The notes under the pieces are model-generated. The model made no database searches and had not been told where the DNA came from. It saw only the letters and a program-made list of their open reading frames with translations. Both the position numbers and the translations under genes were made by a program. Shown piece by piece: positions 1-8,880 of a stretch of 26,755 nt of DNA. This DNA is from CAVYGB01 sp046734815 (GTDB lineage Bacteria > Myxococcota_A > Polyangia > Fen-1088): NCBI GenBank assembly GCA_046734815.1, contig JBKPRZ010000616.1:1-26755 (forward strand), in the 5' to 3' direction. Within the stretch, counting starts at the first letter, position 1; the number at the start of each line of letters is the position of its first letter.

Positions 1-562
1 GGGCGGCCGCGGCGGGCGCCGCGGCGGCGGCCTGGGCGGCGGCGGCCCGGCGTTGCTCGACGGTCTCGGCGATGGTGGTGAGACGCATCTCCGCCGACTC
101 GGCCCCGGCCAGCTTCAGGTGCCGGACCTCGCGGCGGATGCCGTAGTAGCGCTCGAGGGCGTAGTTCAGGGTGACCTCGGTGATGACGTAGGGGCGCAAC
201 GGGCAGCCCAGGGCGAAGCTGAGCTCGTCGATGCGCTCGAGGTTCTGCGGGTCGGCCATGCCGACGTGCAGCTCGCGGCCCTCCTTGCGCAGCGGGATCA
301 CCCGGTAGCGCTCGGCCATGTCGCGCGACACGCAGGCGATGGCGTCGCGGGGGACGGAGGCCACCCACTGCGGCCGGGCGCAGGGCAGCCCCATCTGCTG
401 GCTGAGGCAGGCGGCGATCTGGTCCTCGGTGACGAAACCCATCTCGACCAGGTTCGTGCCCAGACGACCGCCGAAGATCGCCTGGCCGCGCAGGGCTTGC
501 GAGAGCTGCTCGGGGGTCAGCAACCCGCGCGCCATCAGCAACTCGCCCAGCCTCAGACCCAT
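1..562 (-). CDS. MshEN (T2SSE N-terminal) domain protein, C-terminus cut by window edge
   Basis: The frame is open from an ATG at 562 to the window edge, so about 187 N-terminal codons are visible. Residues 4-27 and 33-56 form two tandem copies of the MshEN signature (RLGxxLLxxGLLxxxxLxxALxxQ): R4-L5-G6, L8-L9, G13-L14-L15, L20, L24, Q27, then R33-L34-G35, L38-V39, G42-F43-V44, I49, L53, Q56. In MshE/PilB/GspE-type ATPases this tandem motif binds cyclic di-GMP. The rest of the T2SSE_N fold follows to about residue 155, then an Ala/Gln-rich linker runs off the window. Known family members are either N-terminal regulatory parts of type IV pilus/type II secretion ATPases or stand-alone sensors; which applies here cannot be seen. 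The ATG is preceded directly by AAGGGG, too close to act as a normal Shine-Dalgarno, and by an AT-rich -10-like stretch, so the transcript may be leaderless. Confidence 0.85.
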   Translation of the reverse strand, partial: MGLRLGELLMARGLLTPEQLSQALRGQAIFGGRLGTNLVEMGFVTEDQIAACLSQQMGLPCARPQWVASVPRDAIACVSRDMAERYRVIPLRKEGRELHVGMADPQNLERIDELSFALGCPLRPYVITEVTLNYALERYYGIRREVRHLKLAGAESAEMRLTTIAETVEQRRAAAAQAAAAAPAAAA

Positions 563-568
563 CCCCTT

Positions 569-576
569 AATAAATA
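569..576 (-). promoter_or_regulatory. AT-rich -10-like element just upstream of the MshEN gene
   Basis: On the minus strand these bases read TATTTATT in otherwise GC-rich sequence, ending 6 nt before the ATG at 562. TATTTA or TTTATT could serve as a -10 element. No convincing -35 is visible. If used, the mRNA would begin at or within a few bases of the start codon. Confidence 0.25.
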
Positions 577-712
577 CGGTACCCCGACGGTGTCGGCCTG
601 CGGAATGCACGCAAGACCTGCGGGGCGCCTGGCACGTTGTAGGCGACGGCGTACAGAGTGGGCGAGGCGGCTGCGCTTGCGAGTCCGGGGGCGCCTGTGT
701 CATCTACAGTCG

Positions 713-1576
713 ATGCGCCCTGCGTGGCCAATCCTGGTGCTGGCGCTGGGGGCCGGCTGCGACCGCTCACAGGCCGACACGGTCAAGCCGGGCTCTCCCC
801 AGGAGGTGGTGGCTCGCATCGACGGGCAGGCCATCACCCGGGCCGAGTTCGAGCAGCACCTGGCCAGGCAGACCCCGTTCGTGCAGGCACGCTACGCCTC
901 CCCGGAGCGGCGCAAGGAGCTCCTGCAGAACCTTGTGCGTTTCGAGGTGCTGGCCCGCGAGGCCGGAAAGCGCGGGTACGGGCGCGACCCGGACGTGGTC
1001 CGCTTCGTCAAGCAGCGGGCGATCGAGGAGATGATCGCGAAGGACCTGGATGCGAAGTTCAAGCCGGAGGACGTGCCCGAGGCCGACCTCGAGCCTTACT
1101 ACCGGGCCCATCCCGATCTGTTCACCCAGAAGGAGGCGGTGCGGGTCAGCCAGATCCTGGTCAAGGATCGGCAGACCGCCACGCAGGTGGTGAACCAGGC
1201 CCGGGCGCTGGGTCCCAGGGACGAGAAGGGCTTCCGCCGGCTGGTCGACGAGCACTCGATCGACGAGGACTCGAAGCAACGCGGCGGCGATCTCACGTTC
1301 CTGGAGCGGGACGACCACGACCACCCTACGGCGGTGATCGCGGCCGCCCATGCGCTGACTCACATCGGGCAGGTGTCCGAGCCGGTCGAGACCGAGCGCG
1401 GCTTTCACATCCTGCGGCTGACGCAACGGCGGGCGGGCTTTCTGCGCCCGTTCGAGGACGTGAAACGGCAGGTCAGGAACCTGGTGTATCAGGAACGCCG
1501 GTCAAAAAAGGTGGACCAGTGGGTGCAGGAGATGCGAGGACGGGTCAAGATCGAGGTTTTCGAGGACAAGTTATAA
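713..1576 (+). CDS. Parvulin-type peptidyl-prolyl isomerase, probable lipoprotein (SurA/PpiC-like)
   Basis: The 287-residue protein begins with a short hydrophobic signal ending in a lipobox-like LGAGC, with Cys16 the likely lipidated residue. This suggests envelope anchoring on the periplasmic side. Residues about 25-130 resemble the SurA/PrsA N-terminal helical chaperone region, with an early segment like VVARIDGQAITRAEF. A PpiC rotamase domain spans about residues 140-240: it opens with RVSQILV, has a central GGDLTFL and ends with a RGFHILRL-type segment. The ATG at 713 was chosen because it starts directly with the signal peptide; the same frame runs open upstream only because it lies antisense to the MshEN gene. 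No clear Shine-Dalgarno is seen. surA follows 36 nt downstream, so the pair probably forms an operon for outer-membrane protein folding. The exact client is unknown. Confidence 0.85.
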   Translation: MRPAWPILVLALGAGCDRSQADTVKPGSPQEVVARIDGQAITRAEFEQHLARQTPFVQARYASPERRKELLQNLVRFEVLAREAGKRGYGRDPDVVRFVKQRAIEEMIAKDLDAKFKPEDVPEADLEPYYRAHPDLFTQKEAVRVSQILVKDRQTATQVVNQARALGPRDEKGFRRLVDEHSIDEDSKQRGGDLTFLERDDHDHPTAVIAAAHALTHIGQVSEPVETERGFHILRLTQRRAGFLRPFEDVKRQVRNLVYQERRSKKVDQWVQEMRGRVKIEVFEDKL

Positions 1577-1612
1577 AGACAGGGTAGATCAAGCAGGACT
1601 TCCCACAGCACC

Positions 1613-2623
1613 ATGAACAAAAGTCGATTTCTCCCGCTCGCCGCGGGCGCCTTTTCCCTCCTCCTCTCCCTTCCCACCCAGGCCCGCGTTGTCGAGCGCA
1701 TCGTCGCGCTGGTCGGCGACGAGGTGGTCCTGGACAGCGAGGTGAACGAACGTTCGCGGCCATTCCTGGAAGAGATCGCCGCCATGCCCGACCCGGCCCA
1801 GCGGGCCCAGCGGGCGGCCGCGCTCAAACGCGAGGTGCTCGACCGGATCATCGACGAGAACCTCCTGCTCCAGCAGGCCAACGAGCTGAAGCTGTCGGTC
1901 AGCAGCGAAGAGGTCGATCGCTCGATCGAGCAGATCAAGAAGGACTACGGCCTGGACGACCAGCGGCTGAACGAGGAGCTGCGCCGACAGGGGATGAACC
2001 TGGCCTCTTACCGCCAGAACACCCGCAAGGAGATCCTGCGCTACCGGGTCATCAACATCGCGGTGGGCTCGAAGATCCAGGTCAGCGACAGCGACGTGGA
2101 GAGCTACTACGAGCGCAACCTGAAGTCGGGCAAGAACGACCAGGTGCGGGTCAGCCACATCTTCATCGCCATCCCCGAGAACGCCGACGCGGCCAAGGTG
2201 CTGGAGCGCGAGGAATACGCCCGCAAGATCGCCGCCCGCGCCAAAGCGGGCGAAGACTTCGCTGCCCTGGCCAAGCAGATGTCCGAGGACCGCAACACCC
2301 GGGCGGAGGGCGGCGACCTGGGCTACTTCGGCAAGGAGATGGGCCTGCCCAAGCCGGTCGAGGAGCTGGTGTTCTCGATGAAGATCGGCGAGGTGGGGGG
2401 GCCGGTGCGCGGCAACCAGGGCTTCCACGTGATCAAGCTCGTCGACCGCAAGGCCGCCGACGTCAAGCCGCTGAACGACGTCAAGGAGGACCTGCGGATG
2501 AAGCTCCGTCAGAAGGAGATGGAGCGGCAGACCAAGATCTACCTGTCCGAGCTGCGCAAGAAGACCCTGGTCGAGGTGCGGATGGCCTCCGACCTCGATC
2601 CCGGCCAGAAGACGACCCCCTGA
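1613..2623 (+). CDS. surA: Periplasmic chaperone/peptidyl-prolyl isomerase SurA
   Basis: SurA escorts unfolded outer-membrane proteins through the periplasm. The 336-residue product has a cleavable Sec signal (about residues 1-24, ending near TQA). The SurA_N domain (about 25-150) begins with VVERIVALVGDEVVLDSEV, the hallmark of the family. One parvulin domain spans about 176-280, with VRVSHIFIAI, GGDLGYFGKEMG and NQGFHVIKLVDR. E. coli SurA (428 aa) has two parvulin domains; this shorter single-domain form is common outside Gammaproteobacteria. The gene lies 36 nt behind another parvulin lipoprotein gene. A -10-like TATAAA at 1572-1577 overlaps the upstream stop codon and could give surA its own promoter, but no matching -35 is seen. 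The stop codon lies 1 nt from the 3' end of the convergent HIT gene, with no terminator visible between them. Confidence 0.92.
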   Translation: MNKSRFLPLAAGAFSLLLSLPTQARVVERIVALVGDEVVLDSEVNERSRPFLEEIAAMPDPAQRAQRAAALKREVLDRIIDENLLLQQANELKLSVSSEEVDRSIEQIKKDYGLDDQRLNEELRRQGMNLASYRQNTRKEILRYRVINIAVGSKIQVSDSDVESYYERNLKSGKNDQVRVSHIFIAIPENADAAKVLEREEYARKIAARAKAGEDFAALAKQMSEDRNTRAEGGDLGYFGKEMGLPKPVEELVFSMKIGEVGGPVRGNQGFHVIKLVDRKAADVKPLNDVKEDLRMKLRQKEMERQTKIYLSELRKKTLVEVRMASDLDPGQKTTP

Positions 2624-2624
2624 T

Positions 2625-2969
2625 TCAACCGGGCGGCCAGGTCAGCCGGCGCCCGGCCAGCACGTGCAGGTGCACGTGGAAGACGGTCTGCCCGGCGTCC
2701 GAGCCCGCGTTCATGACCACCCGGTAGCCCCCGTCGGCGTAGCCGTTCTCCTGGGCGCGGCGGGCGGCCACCAGCATCAGCTTGCCCAGCACCTCGGCGT
2801 CGCCCTGGTTGGCCACGGTCAGGCTGCTGATGTGGCGGGTGGGGATCACCAGCTCGTGCAAGGGCGCCACCGGCTTTATGTCCTTGAACGCGATGGTGTC
2901 GTCGTCGCGGTAGGTGATCTGGGCGGGGATGCCCCCGTCACGCAGCTTGCAGAAGAGGCAGTCGGTCAT
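2625..2969 (-). CDS. hinT: HIT family purine nucleoside phosphoramidase (HinT-like)
   Basis: The 114-residue protein has the full histidine-triad layout. It has an N-terminal CLFCKL, then an IPAQITYRDDDTIAFKDI segment, a hydrophobic LVIPTRH strand, and the catalytic signature HVHLHVL near the C-terminus preceded by GQTVFH. This matches bacterial HinT/PKCI-type proteins in length (110-120 aa). They hydrolyse AMP-N linkages and aminoacyl-adenylates in the cytoplasm. The ATG is preceded on the minus strand by CCAGGAGCC, a good Shine-Dalgarno about 7 nt away. The gene sits 25 nt downstream of the SctN/FliI-like ATPase on the same strand and may be the last gene of that transcript, although a functional link is not expected from what is known of HinT. 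Confidence 0.93.
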   Translation of the reverse strand: MTDCLFCKLRDGGIPAQITYRDDDTIAFKDIKPVAPLHELVIPTRHISSLTVANQGDAEVLGKLMLVAARRAQENGYADGGYRVVMNAGSDAGQTVFHVHLHVLAGRRLTWPPG

Positions 2970-2994
2970 CGCAGGCTCCTGGGTAGCCGTTCGG

Positions 2995-4317
2995 TCAGAC
3001 CAGCGAGATCAGGCGCTGGCGGGTCTCGGCAAAAGGGGTGTTCTCCTGCACGCCCTGGCGCAAGAAGGCGTTGATGGAGTCGATCTTGGCGATGGCCTCG
3101 TCGACCCGCGGATCGCTGCCCTTCTGGTAGGCGCCCAGCAAGATCAGGTCGCGCTGGCGTTCGTAGGTGGCCATCAGCTCGCGCATGCGGCCGGCGGCCT
3201 TCTTGTGATCGCCGTCGGCCACCACCGACATGACCCGGGACAGCGACGGCAACACGTCGATGGCGGGCCAGTGGTTCCGCGCGCCCAGCTCGCGCGACAG
3301 GATGATGTGACCGTCGAGGATACCGCGCACCTCGTCGGCGATCGGCTCTTCCATGTCGCCGCCCGACACCAGCACGGTGTAAAGGGCGGTGATGGACCCG
3401 CGATCCGAGTTGCCGGTGCGCTCGAGCAGCTTGGGCATGATGGCGAACACGCTGGGCGGATAACCCTGGCGTGCGGGCGGCTCGCCAGCGGCCAGGCCCA
3501 CCTCGCGCTGGGCCCGGGCGAAACGGGTGACCGAGTCCATCATCAGCAGCACCCGCAAGCCCCGGTCGCGGAACCACTCGGCGATGGAGGTGGCCACGAA
3601 GGTGGACTTCAGCCGGACCAGGCTGGGCACGTCGCTGGTTGCGCAGACCACCACCGAGCGGCGGCGGCCCTCCTCGCCCAGTGAGTCCTCGATGAACTCG
3701 ACCACTTCGCGACCGCGCTCGCCGACCAGGCAGATGACGTTGACGTCCGCCTCGCAGTTGCGGGCGATCTGGCCCATCAGGGTCGACTTGCCCACACCCG
3801 AACCGGCGAACACGCCCACCCTCTGCCCCTCGCCCACGGTCAGCAGCGCATCGATGGCCCGCACGCCCAGGGTGAGCGGGCGCTCGACCCGGCGGCGCCG
3901 CAGCGGATCGGGAGCGGCGCGGTCCACCGACCACTCCATCACTGGCCCGTGGATGGGGCCCAGGCCGTCCATCGGCTCGCCCAGGCCGTCCAGCACCCGC
4001 CCCAGGGTCCCCTCCCCCATCTGGATCGACAGCGGGCGACCCATCGGACTGACCACGGCGTCGGGGCCCACACCGCTGAGGTCCCCCAGCGGCATCAGCA
4101 CCGCCTCGTCGCCGCGGAATCCCACCACCTCCGCGCGCAGCCGAGGTGTGGATTCGATGATCACCATCTCGCCCATCTTGATGCCCGGGACCAGCGCCCG
4201 GACCACCAGGCCGACCACCTCGGTGACCCGGCCGGAGATGCGCAGGGGGTTGATCTCGTCCAGCGCGGCCAGCGCCTCGCCCAGCTCGATCAGCGGTGCC
4301 TGTCGTTCGCTTGCCAC
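2995..4317 (-). CDS. Type III secretion/flagellar export ATPase (SctN/FliI family)
   Basis: The 440-residue protein has the domain order of the FliI/SctN family: beta-barrel N-terminal domain (about 1-95), RecA-like ATPase core (about 96-360) and C-terminal helical domain. The Walker A motif is AGSGVGKST at residues 171-179, the catalytic-Glu loop is GERGREV at 199-205 and the Walker B strand is VLLMMD at 256-261. The segment EEPIADEVRGILDGHIILSR near 323-342 and ARNHWPAIDVLPSLSRVM near 346-363 read more like non-flagellar SctN than flagellar FliI, while the P-loop GSGVGKS is the FliI form. This mixture fits the deep-branching myxobacterial type III lineage (inference). Translation starts at GTG 4317, 14 nt after the SctL/FliH stop, behind an AGGGGA ribosome site. 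In the cell it would form a hexamer energising export at the membrane. No export-gate genes (SctR/S/T/U/V) are in this window. Confidence 0.92.
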   Translation of the reverse strand: MASERQAPLIELGEALAALDEINPLRISGRVTEVVGLVVRALVPGIKMGEMVIIESTPRLRAEVVGFRGDEAVLMPLGDLSGVGPDAVVSPMGRPLSIQMGEGTLGRVLDGLGEPMDGLGPIHGPVMEWSVDRAAPDPLRRRRVERPLTLGVRAIDALLTVGEGQRVGVFAGSGVGKSTLMGQIARNCEADVNVICLVGERGREVVEFIEDSLGEEGRRRSVVVCATSDVPSLVRLKSTFVATSIAEWFRDRGLRVLLMMDSVTRFARAQREVGLAAGEPPARQGYPPSVFAIMPKLLERTGNSDRGSITALYTVLVSGGDMEEPIADEVRGILDGHIILSRELGARNHWPAIDVLPSLSRVMSVVADGDHKKAAGRMRELMATYERQRDLILLGAYQKGSDPRVDEAIAKIDSINAFLRQGVQENTPFAETRQRLISLV

Positions 4318-4331
4318 GGTCCCCTATCCTC

Positions 4332-4916
4332 TCATGAACGCGGCCCGGCGATCCGTTCGCCGAGCGCCTTTTCGATGGCGTCCAGCTGCCGTTCCAGCCG
4401 TGCGTCCAGGCGGCCCGAGCTGGTCTCGATCACGCAACCGCCCTGCCCGATGTTCTCGTCGGCCAGCAGAGTCAGGTCCACGCTGGGCAGCCGGGCCAGC
4501 AGGCGGGCCCGCTGCTGCTCGAGGGCGATCAGGTCCAGCGGATGGACCCGCAACGTCACGGCGCCGGTGCGGGCGCGGCTGGCGGCCAGCGCCTGCACCG
4601 CGATGTCGCCGATAAGGCTGGGGTGCAGCTCGAGGGCGCGACCGACGATCCGTTCGGCCATGCGGCGGGCGATCGGGATGGCGGCGTCGCGGCTGGCCTC
4701 CCGCAGATCATCCGCCTCCTGCCGGGCGCGCACCAGGACCTCGGTCATCTCGGCGGCGGCGGCCTCGCGGCCCTCGGCCAGGCCCTGCTCGTAGCCGCGC
4801 CGGCGCTCGGCCTCGCCGGCGGCGTGCGCGGCGACCAGCACCTGCTTGGCCTGCTCGCGCGCGCCCATCACCACCTTGGGGACGATGTATCCCTTGCCTT
4901 TCAACAGACGTCCCAT
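4332..4916 (-). CDS. Export ATPase stator/regulator (SctL/FliH family)
   Basis: The 194-residue protein matches the FliH/SctL plan. It has a short basic N-terminus and a long Ala/Glu/Arg-rich helical segment (about 20-85) with small-residue spacing like that of FliH coiled coils. A C-terminal domain (about 90-190) ends in GGCVIETSSGRLDARLERQL, the most conserved part of the family. SctL/FliH forms the spokes that attach the SctN/FliI hexamer to the cytoplasmic ring or sorting platform. The gene follows the SctK/FliG-position gene after 7 nt and precedes the ATPase gene by 14 nt, the classical gene order. Start choice is firm: the ATG at 4916 is preceded by a full GAGGAGG ribosome site that overlaps the upstream stop codon. 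The family identity rests on the C-terminal motif and position. Confidence 0.85.
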   Translation of the reverse strand: MGRLLKGKGYIVPKVVMGAREQAKQVLVAAHAAGEAERRRGYEQGLAEGREAAAAEMTEVLVRARQEADDLREASRDAAIPIARRMAERIVGRALELHPSLIGDIAVQALAASRARTGAVTLRVHPLDLIALEQQRARLLARLPSVDLTLLADENIGQGGCVIETSSGRLDARLERQLDAIEKALGERIAGPRS

Positions 4917-4918
4917 GT

Positions 4919-4925
4919 CCTCCTC
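4919..4925 (-). promoter_or_regulatory. Strong ribosome binding site for the SctL/FliH-like gene
   Basis: On the minus strand the bases read GAGGAGG followed by AC and the ATG at 4916. The site overlaps the TGA stop (4924-4926) of the upstream gene, so termination and reinitiation are likely coupled. It fixes the start of the SctL-like protein. Confidence 0.7.
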
Positions 4926-5814
4926 ATCGCTTGCGGCGCCCTTCGACGGCCGGCTCGGGGGGGCTGTCCGCCAGCAGCTGCTTGCCGAGTCCGCGCGGCA
5001 GCCGCAGCGCGAGCGCCCGCCGCACCTCCGGGCTCTCGCCGCGGGCCAGCCGCTTGAGGGCGTAAAAGCCGATCTTCTCCAGCCGCTCCTCGGCGCTGTT
5101 CACCGGCTCGGCGGCGGCGGCCCTCACGTCGGCCTCGCCTTCCCGGCGCGGACCCGAGTCGACGGTCTGGGCCGCCTCGCGCAGGTCGGCGGCATAGGCC
5201 GACCCGACCACCGCCATGGCCCGGGCCACCACCTCGGGCGGCGAGCTGGCCAGCGATGCGCCCAGCGAGCGGGCGCCCAGCCGGCGCAGATCGTTCAGCA
5301 TGCCGGCGCTGGAGCGTTCGAGCAGCGCCCCTACCGGACCGCTGGCGCTGGTGAACACGTGGCGCAGGGGCGCGAAGATCACCCGCCGCAGCTCGGCCGC
5401 CAGCTCGGTGGTCAAGGTGGCCGGGATGTCGGGCTCACCTTCCCCCCGCGCCTGCATCACCTCGCCCACCGCGTGGCGCACCCCCGGCGGCGCCCCCACC
5501 ACCAGCGCGGGCAGGAAGTCGCTGGGCTCGGCGGCCAGCGGCTTGACCAGCCAGCTGGGGTGCACCATCTCGACCGACTGAGGAAAAGGCGCGCTCAGCT
5601 CGCGGGCCAGCTGGCCAATCCGGGCGGCCTTCTGCTCGCGCGGGCCGCGGGCCAGGGCCTTGAGCGCTGCGGCACACCGGTCCCGGGCCGGGGCGGCCAG
5701 GACGCCGGCGCCGTCCGGGCCCAGCCCCAGGACGGTCGACCCCAGGACGAAACCCCGTTCAGCCGCCTCGAGGGCGGTCAGGGTCGGATCCAGGGCCGGG
5801 GCGTTCTGGGCCAC
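4924..5814 (-). CDS. Uncharacterised protein in the SctK/FliG position of an export-ATPase operon
   Basis: I do not recognise this 296-residue protein by strong motifs. It is helical and rich in Ala, Leu and Arg, with no signal peptide or membrane segment, so it is probably cytoplasmic. Residues 83-95 contain MVHPSWLVKPLAA followed by LPALVVGAPPGVRHAV, faintly like the HPxxxxxxL...LPP units of FliG and like the HPSW motif I associate with SctK sorting-platform proteins. It precedes sctL and sctN by 7 nt in the order that places SctK (injectisome) or FliG (flagellum) in other type III systems. The working call is therefore an SctK/FliG-like adaptor; this is inference from position plus a weak motif. 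Start is GTG at 5814. A -10-like TATGCT lies exactly 6 nt upstream and no Shine-Dalgarno is present. The last residues are strongly basic (EGRRKR). Confidence 0.7.
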   Translation of the reverse strand: MAQNAPALDPTLTALEAAERGFVLGSTVLGLGPDGAGVLAAPARDRCAAALKALARGPREQKAARIGQLARELSAPFPQSVEMVHPSWLVKPLAAEPSDFLPALVVGAPPGVRHAVGEVMQARGEGEPDIPATLTTELAAELRRVIFAPLRHVFTSASGPVGALLERSSAGMLNDLRRLGARSLGASLASSPPEVVARAMAVVGSAYAADLREAAQTVDSGPRREGEADVRAAAAEPVNSAEERLEKIGFYALKRLARGESPEVRRALALRLPRGLGKQLLADSPPEPAVEGRRKR

Positions 5815-5820
5815 GTCGCC

Positions 5821-5826
5821 AGCATA
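5821..5826 (-). promoter_or_regulatory. Candidate -10 element for a leaderless transcript of the export-ATPase operon
   Basis: The minus strand reads TATGCT here (four of six TATAAT bases, with T1, A2 and T6 kept), followed by exactly 6 nt and the GTG at 5814. No recognisable -35 is seen at 16-18 bp. If active, transcription would start at the initiation codon. Confidence 0.35.
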
Positions 5827-6001
5827 GCCGATGCCGATCCCCGCCCCGATCGTCGCGGATCGTGCCGGTCGGAACTCAAGGTTTCGGCCGCCTGGGACGA
5901 TGCTGCATGCGGTCGCGGTGACGCGGCCCCCTGCTCGTGCTACACCTGCCGGCTCTCCTATGAGTCAGATCGCTTCTTCCATGAATGAGGTACCCGCCCC
6001 G

Positions 6002-7833
<1,832 letters not shown>

Positions 7834-7837
<4 letters not shown>

Positions 7838-8796
7838 AGAAGCTCCTTCGCCGCGTCCTCGTCGGGGTGGCGGCGGGGGTGGCGGTGTACGTCGCCTTCT
7901 CTGTCTGGGCCGACGCCCGGGCGGTGGAGGCGGCCCTGCGCGAGTTCGCCCCGGCGTCGGCGGCGGCCGCACTGGCGCTGGCCGCCACCAACTACCTGGT
8001 CCGCTTCGGCCGCTGGCAATATTACCTGCGGGTGCTGGGGCTGCGGGTGCCGGCGGGCGAGAGCCTGCTGGTATTCGTGGGTGGTTTCGCCCTGACGGTC
8101 ACGCCCGGCAAGCTGGGCGAGGCGGTCAAGGCCTGGCTGCTCCGCGAGTCGCGCGGGATTCCGGTGGCCAGGACGGCGCCGATCGTGGTGGCCGAACGCC
8201 TGACCGATCTGGCGGGGCTGCTGGTGCTGGCGATGGTGGGCGCGTTCAGCTTCGATGTCGACCGCACCTTCCTGGTGATTGCCGCGGTGGTGATCGGGCT
8301 GGGTCTGGTGGTGGTCTCGGTCGAGCCGCTGGCGCGCGGAGCCCTGCGCCTGGTGGTGCGTCTGCCCGGGCTGGGGAGGTTGTCGGGCAAGCTGGGCGAA
8401 TTTTACGAGAGCACCGCCACCTTGCTGCGCCCGGTGCCATTCCTGCTGGCCCTGGTCTTCTCGGTGGTCAGCTGGTACTTCGAGTGCCTGGCCTTCTGGG
8501 TGGTGGTACGCGGCTTTCCCGGCGCGCACGTCGACCACCAGGCCGGCACGTTCATCTATGCCGCCATGACCATCGCCGGGGCGCTCTCGTTCCTGCCCGG
8601 GGGGCTGGGGGTGACCGAGGCGGGGATGCTGGCGCTGCTGACCAAGCTGGGCAGCGGCATCGGCCGGGCCACCGCAGCGGCGGCGACGTTCGTGACCCGG
8701 CTGTGCACGCTCTGGTTCGCTGTGGTGCTGGGCCTCATCGCGCTTGTCTGGTTCACCAGACGCACGCACGTGAAGGTCGAGCTACCCCAGACCTGA
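7834..8796 (+). CDS. Flippase-like / LPG synthase TM-domain integral membrane protein (UPF0104 family)
   Basis: The 320-residue protein is an inner-membrane protein with about seven or eight hydrophobic segments. They include residues about 7-23, 43-60, 78-95, 118-135, 146-165, 205-225, 245-262 and 285-305. The features match the LPG_synthase_TM (UPF0104/YbhN-like) family: an early NYLVRFGRWQYYLR segment, the FALTVTPGKLGEAVKAWLLR signature, AERLTDLAGLLVLA, and the late LSFLPGGLGVTEAGML signature. It lacks the catalytic aminoacyl-phosphatidylglycerol synthase domain of MprF, so a lipid-translocation or lipid-carrier role is more likely than lipid synthesis. Substrate is unknown. It starts at GTG 7834, overlapping the typA stop, which implies translational coupling. 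Confidence 0.88.
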
Positions 8797-8880
8797 GCGA
8801 TTTGCGCAGGACCGTCGGAGCCTGCTAGAGCGTCGGTTCCGGAGAGCGGTGTCCAGCCCGGACGCCGCCCTGCGTGAGAC

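Noticed and set aside
584..596. Hairpin CCGAC-GGT-GTCGG upstream of the MshEN gene as an operator
   Set aside because: It is a short stem without any repeat copy nearby or known regulator match, so it is indistinguishable from chance.
53..712. In-frame upstream extension of the parvulin lipoprotein gene by 220 codons
   Set aside because: This part is antisense to the MshEN gene, has no domain similarity, and the signal peptide begins exactly at the ATG at 713.
5831..6001. A 57-codon N-terminal extension of TypA from 5831
   Set aside because: TypA proteins start a few residues before the first G-domain strand; the extension is Pro/Ala/Arg-rich without family similarity and fills the divergent promoter region.
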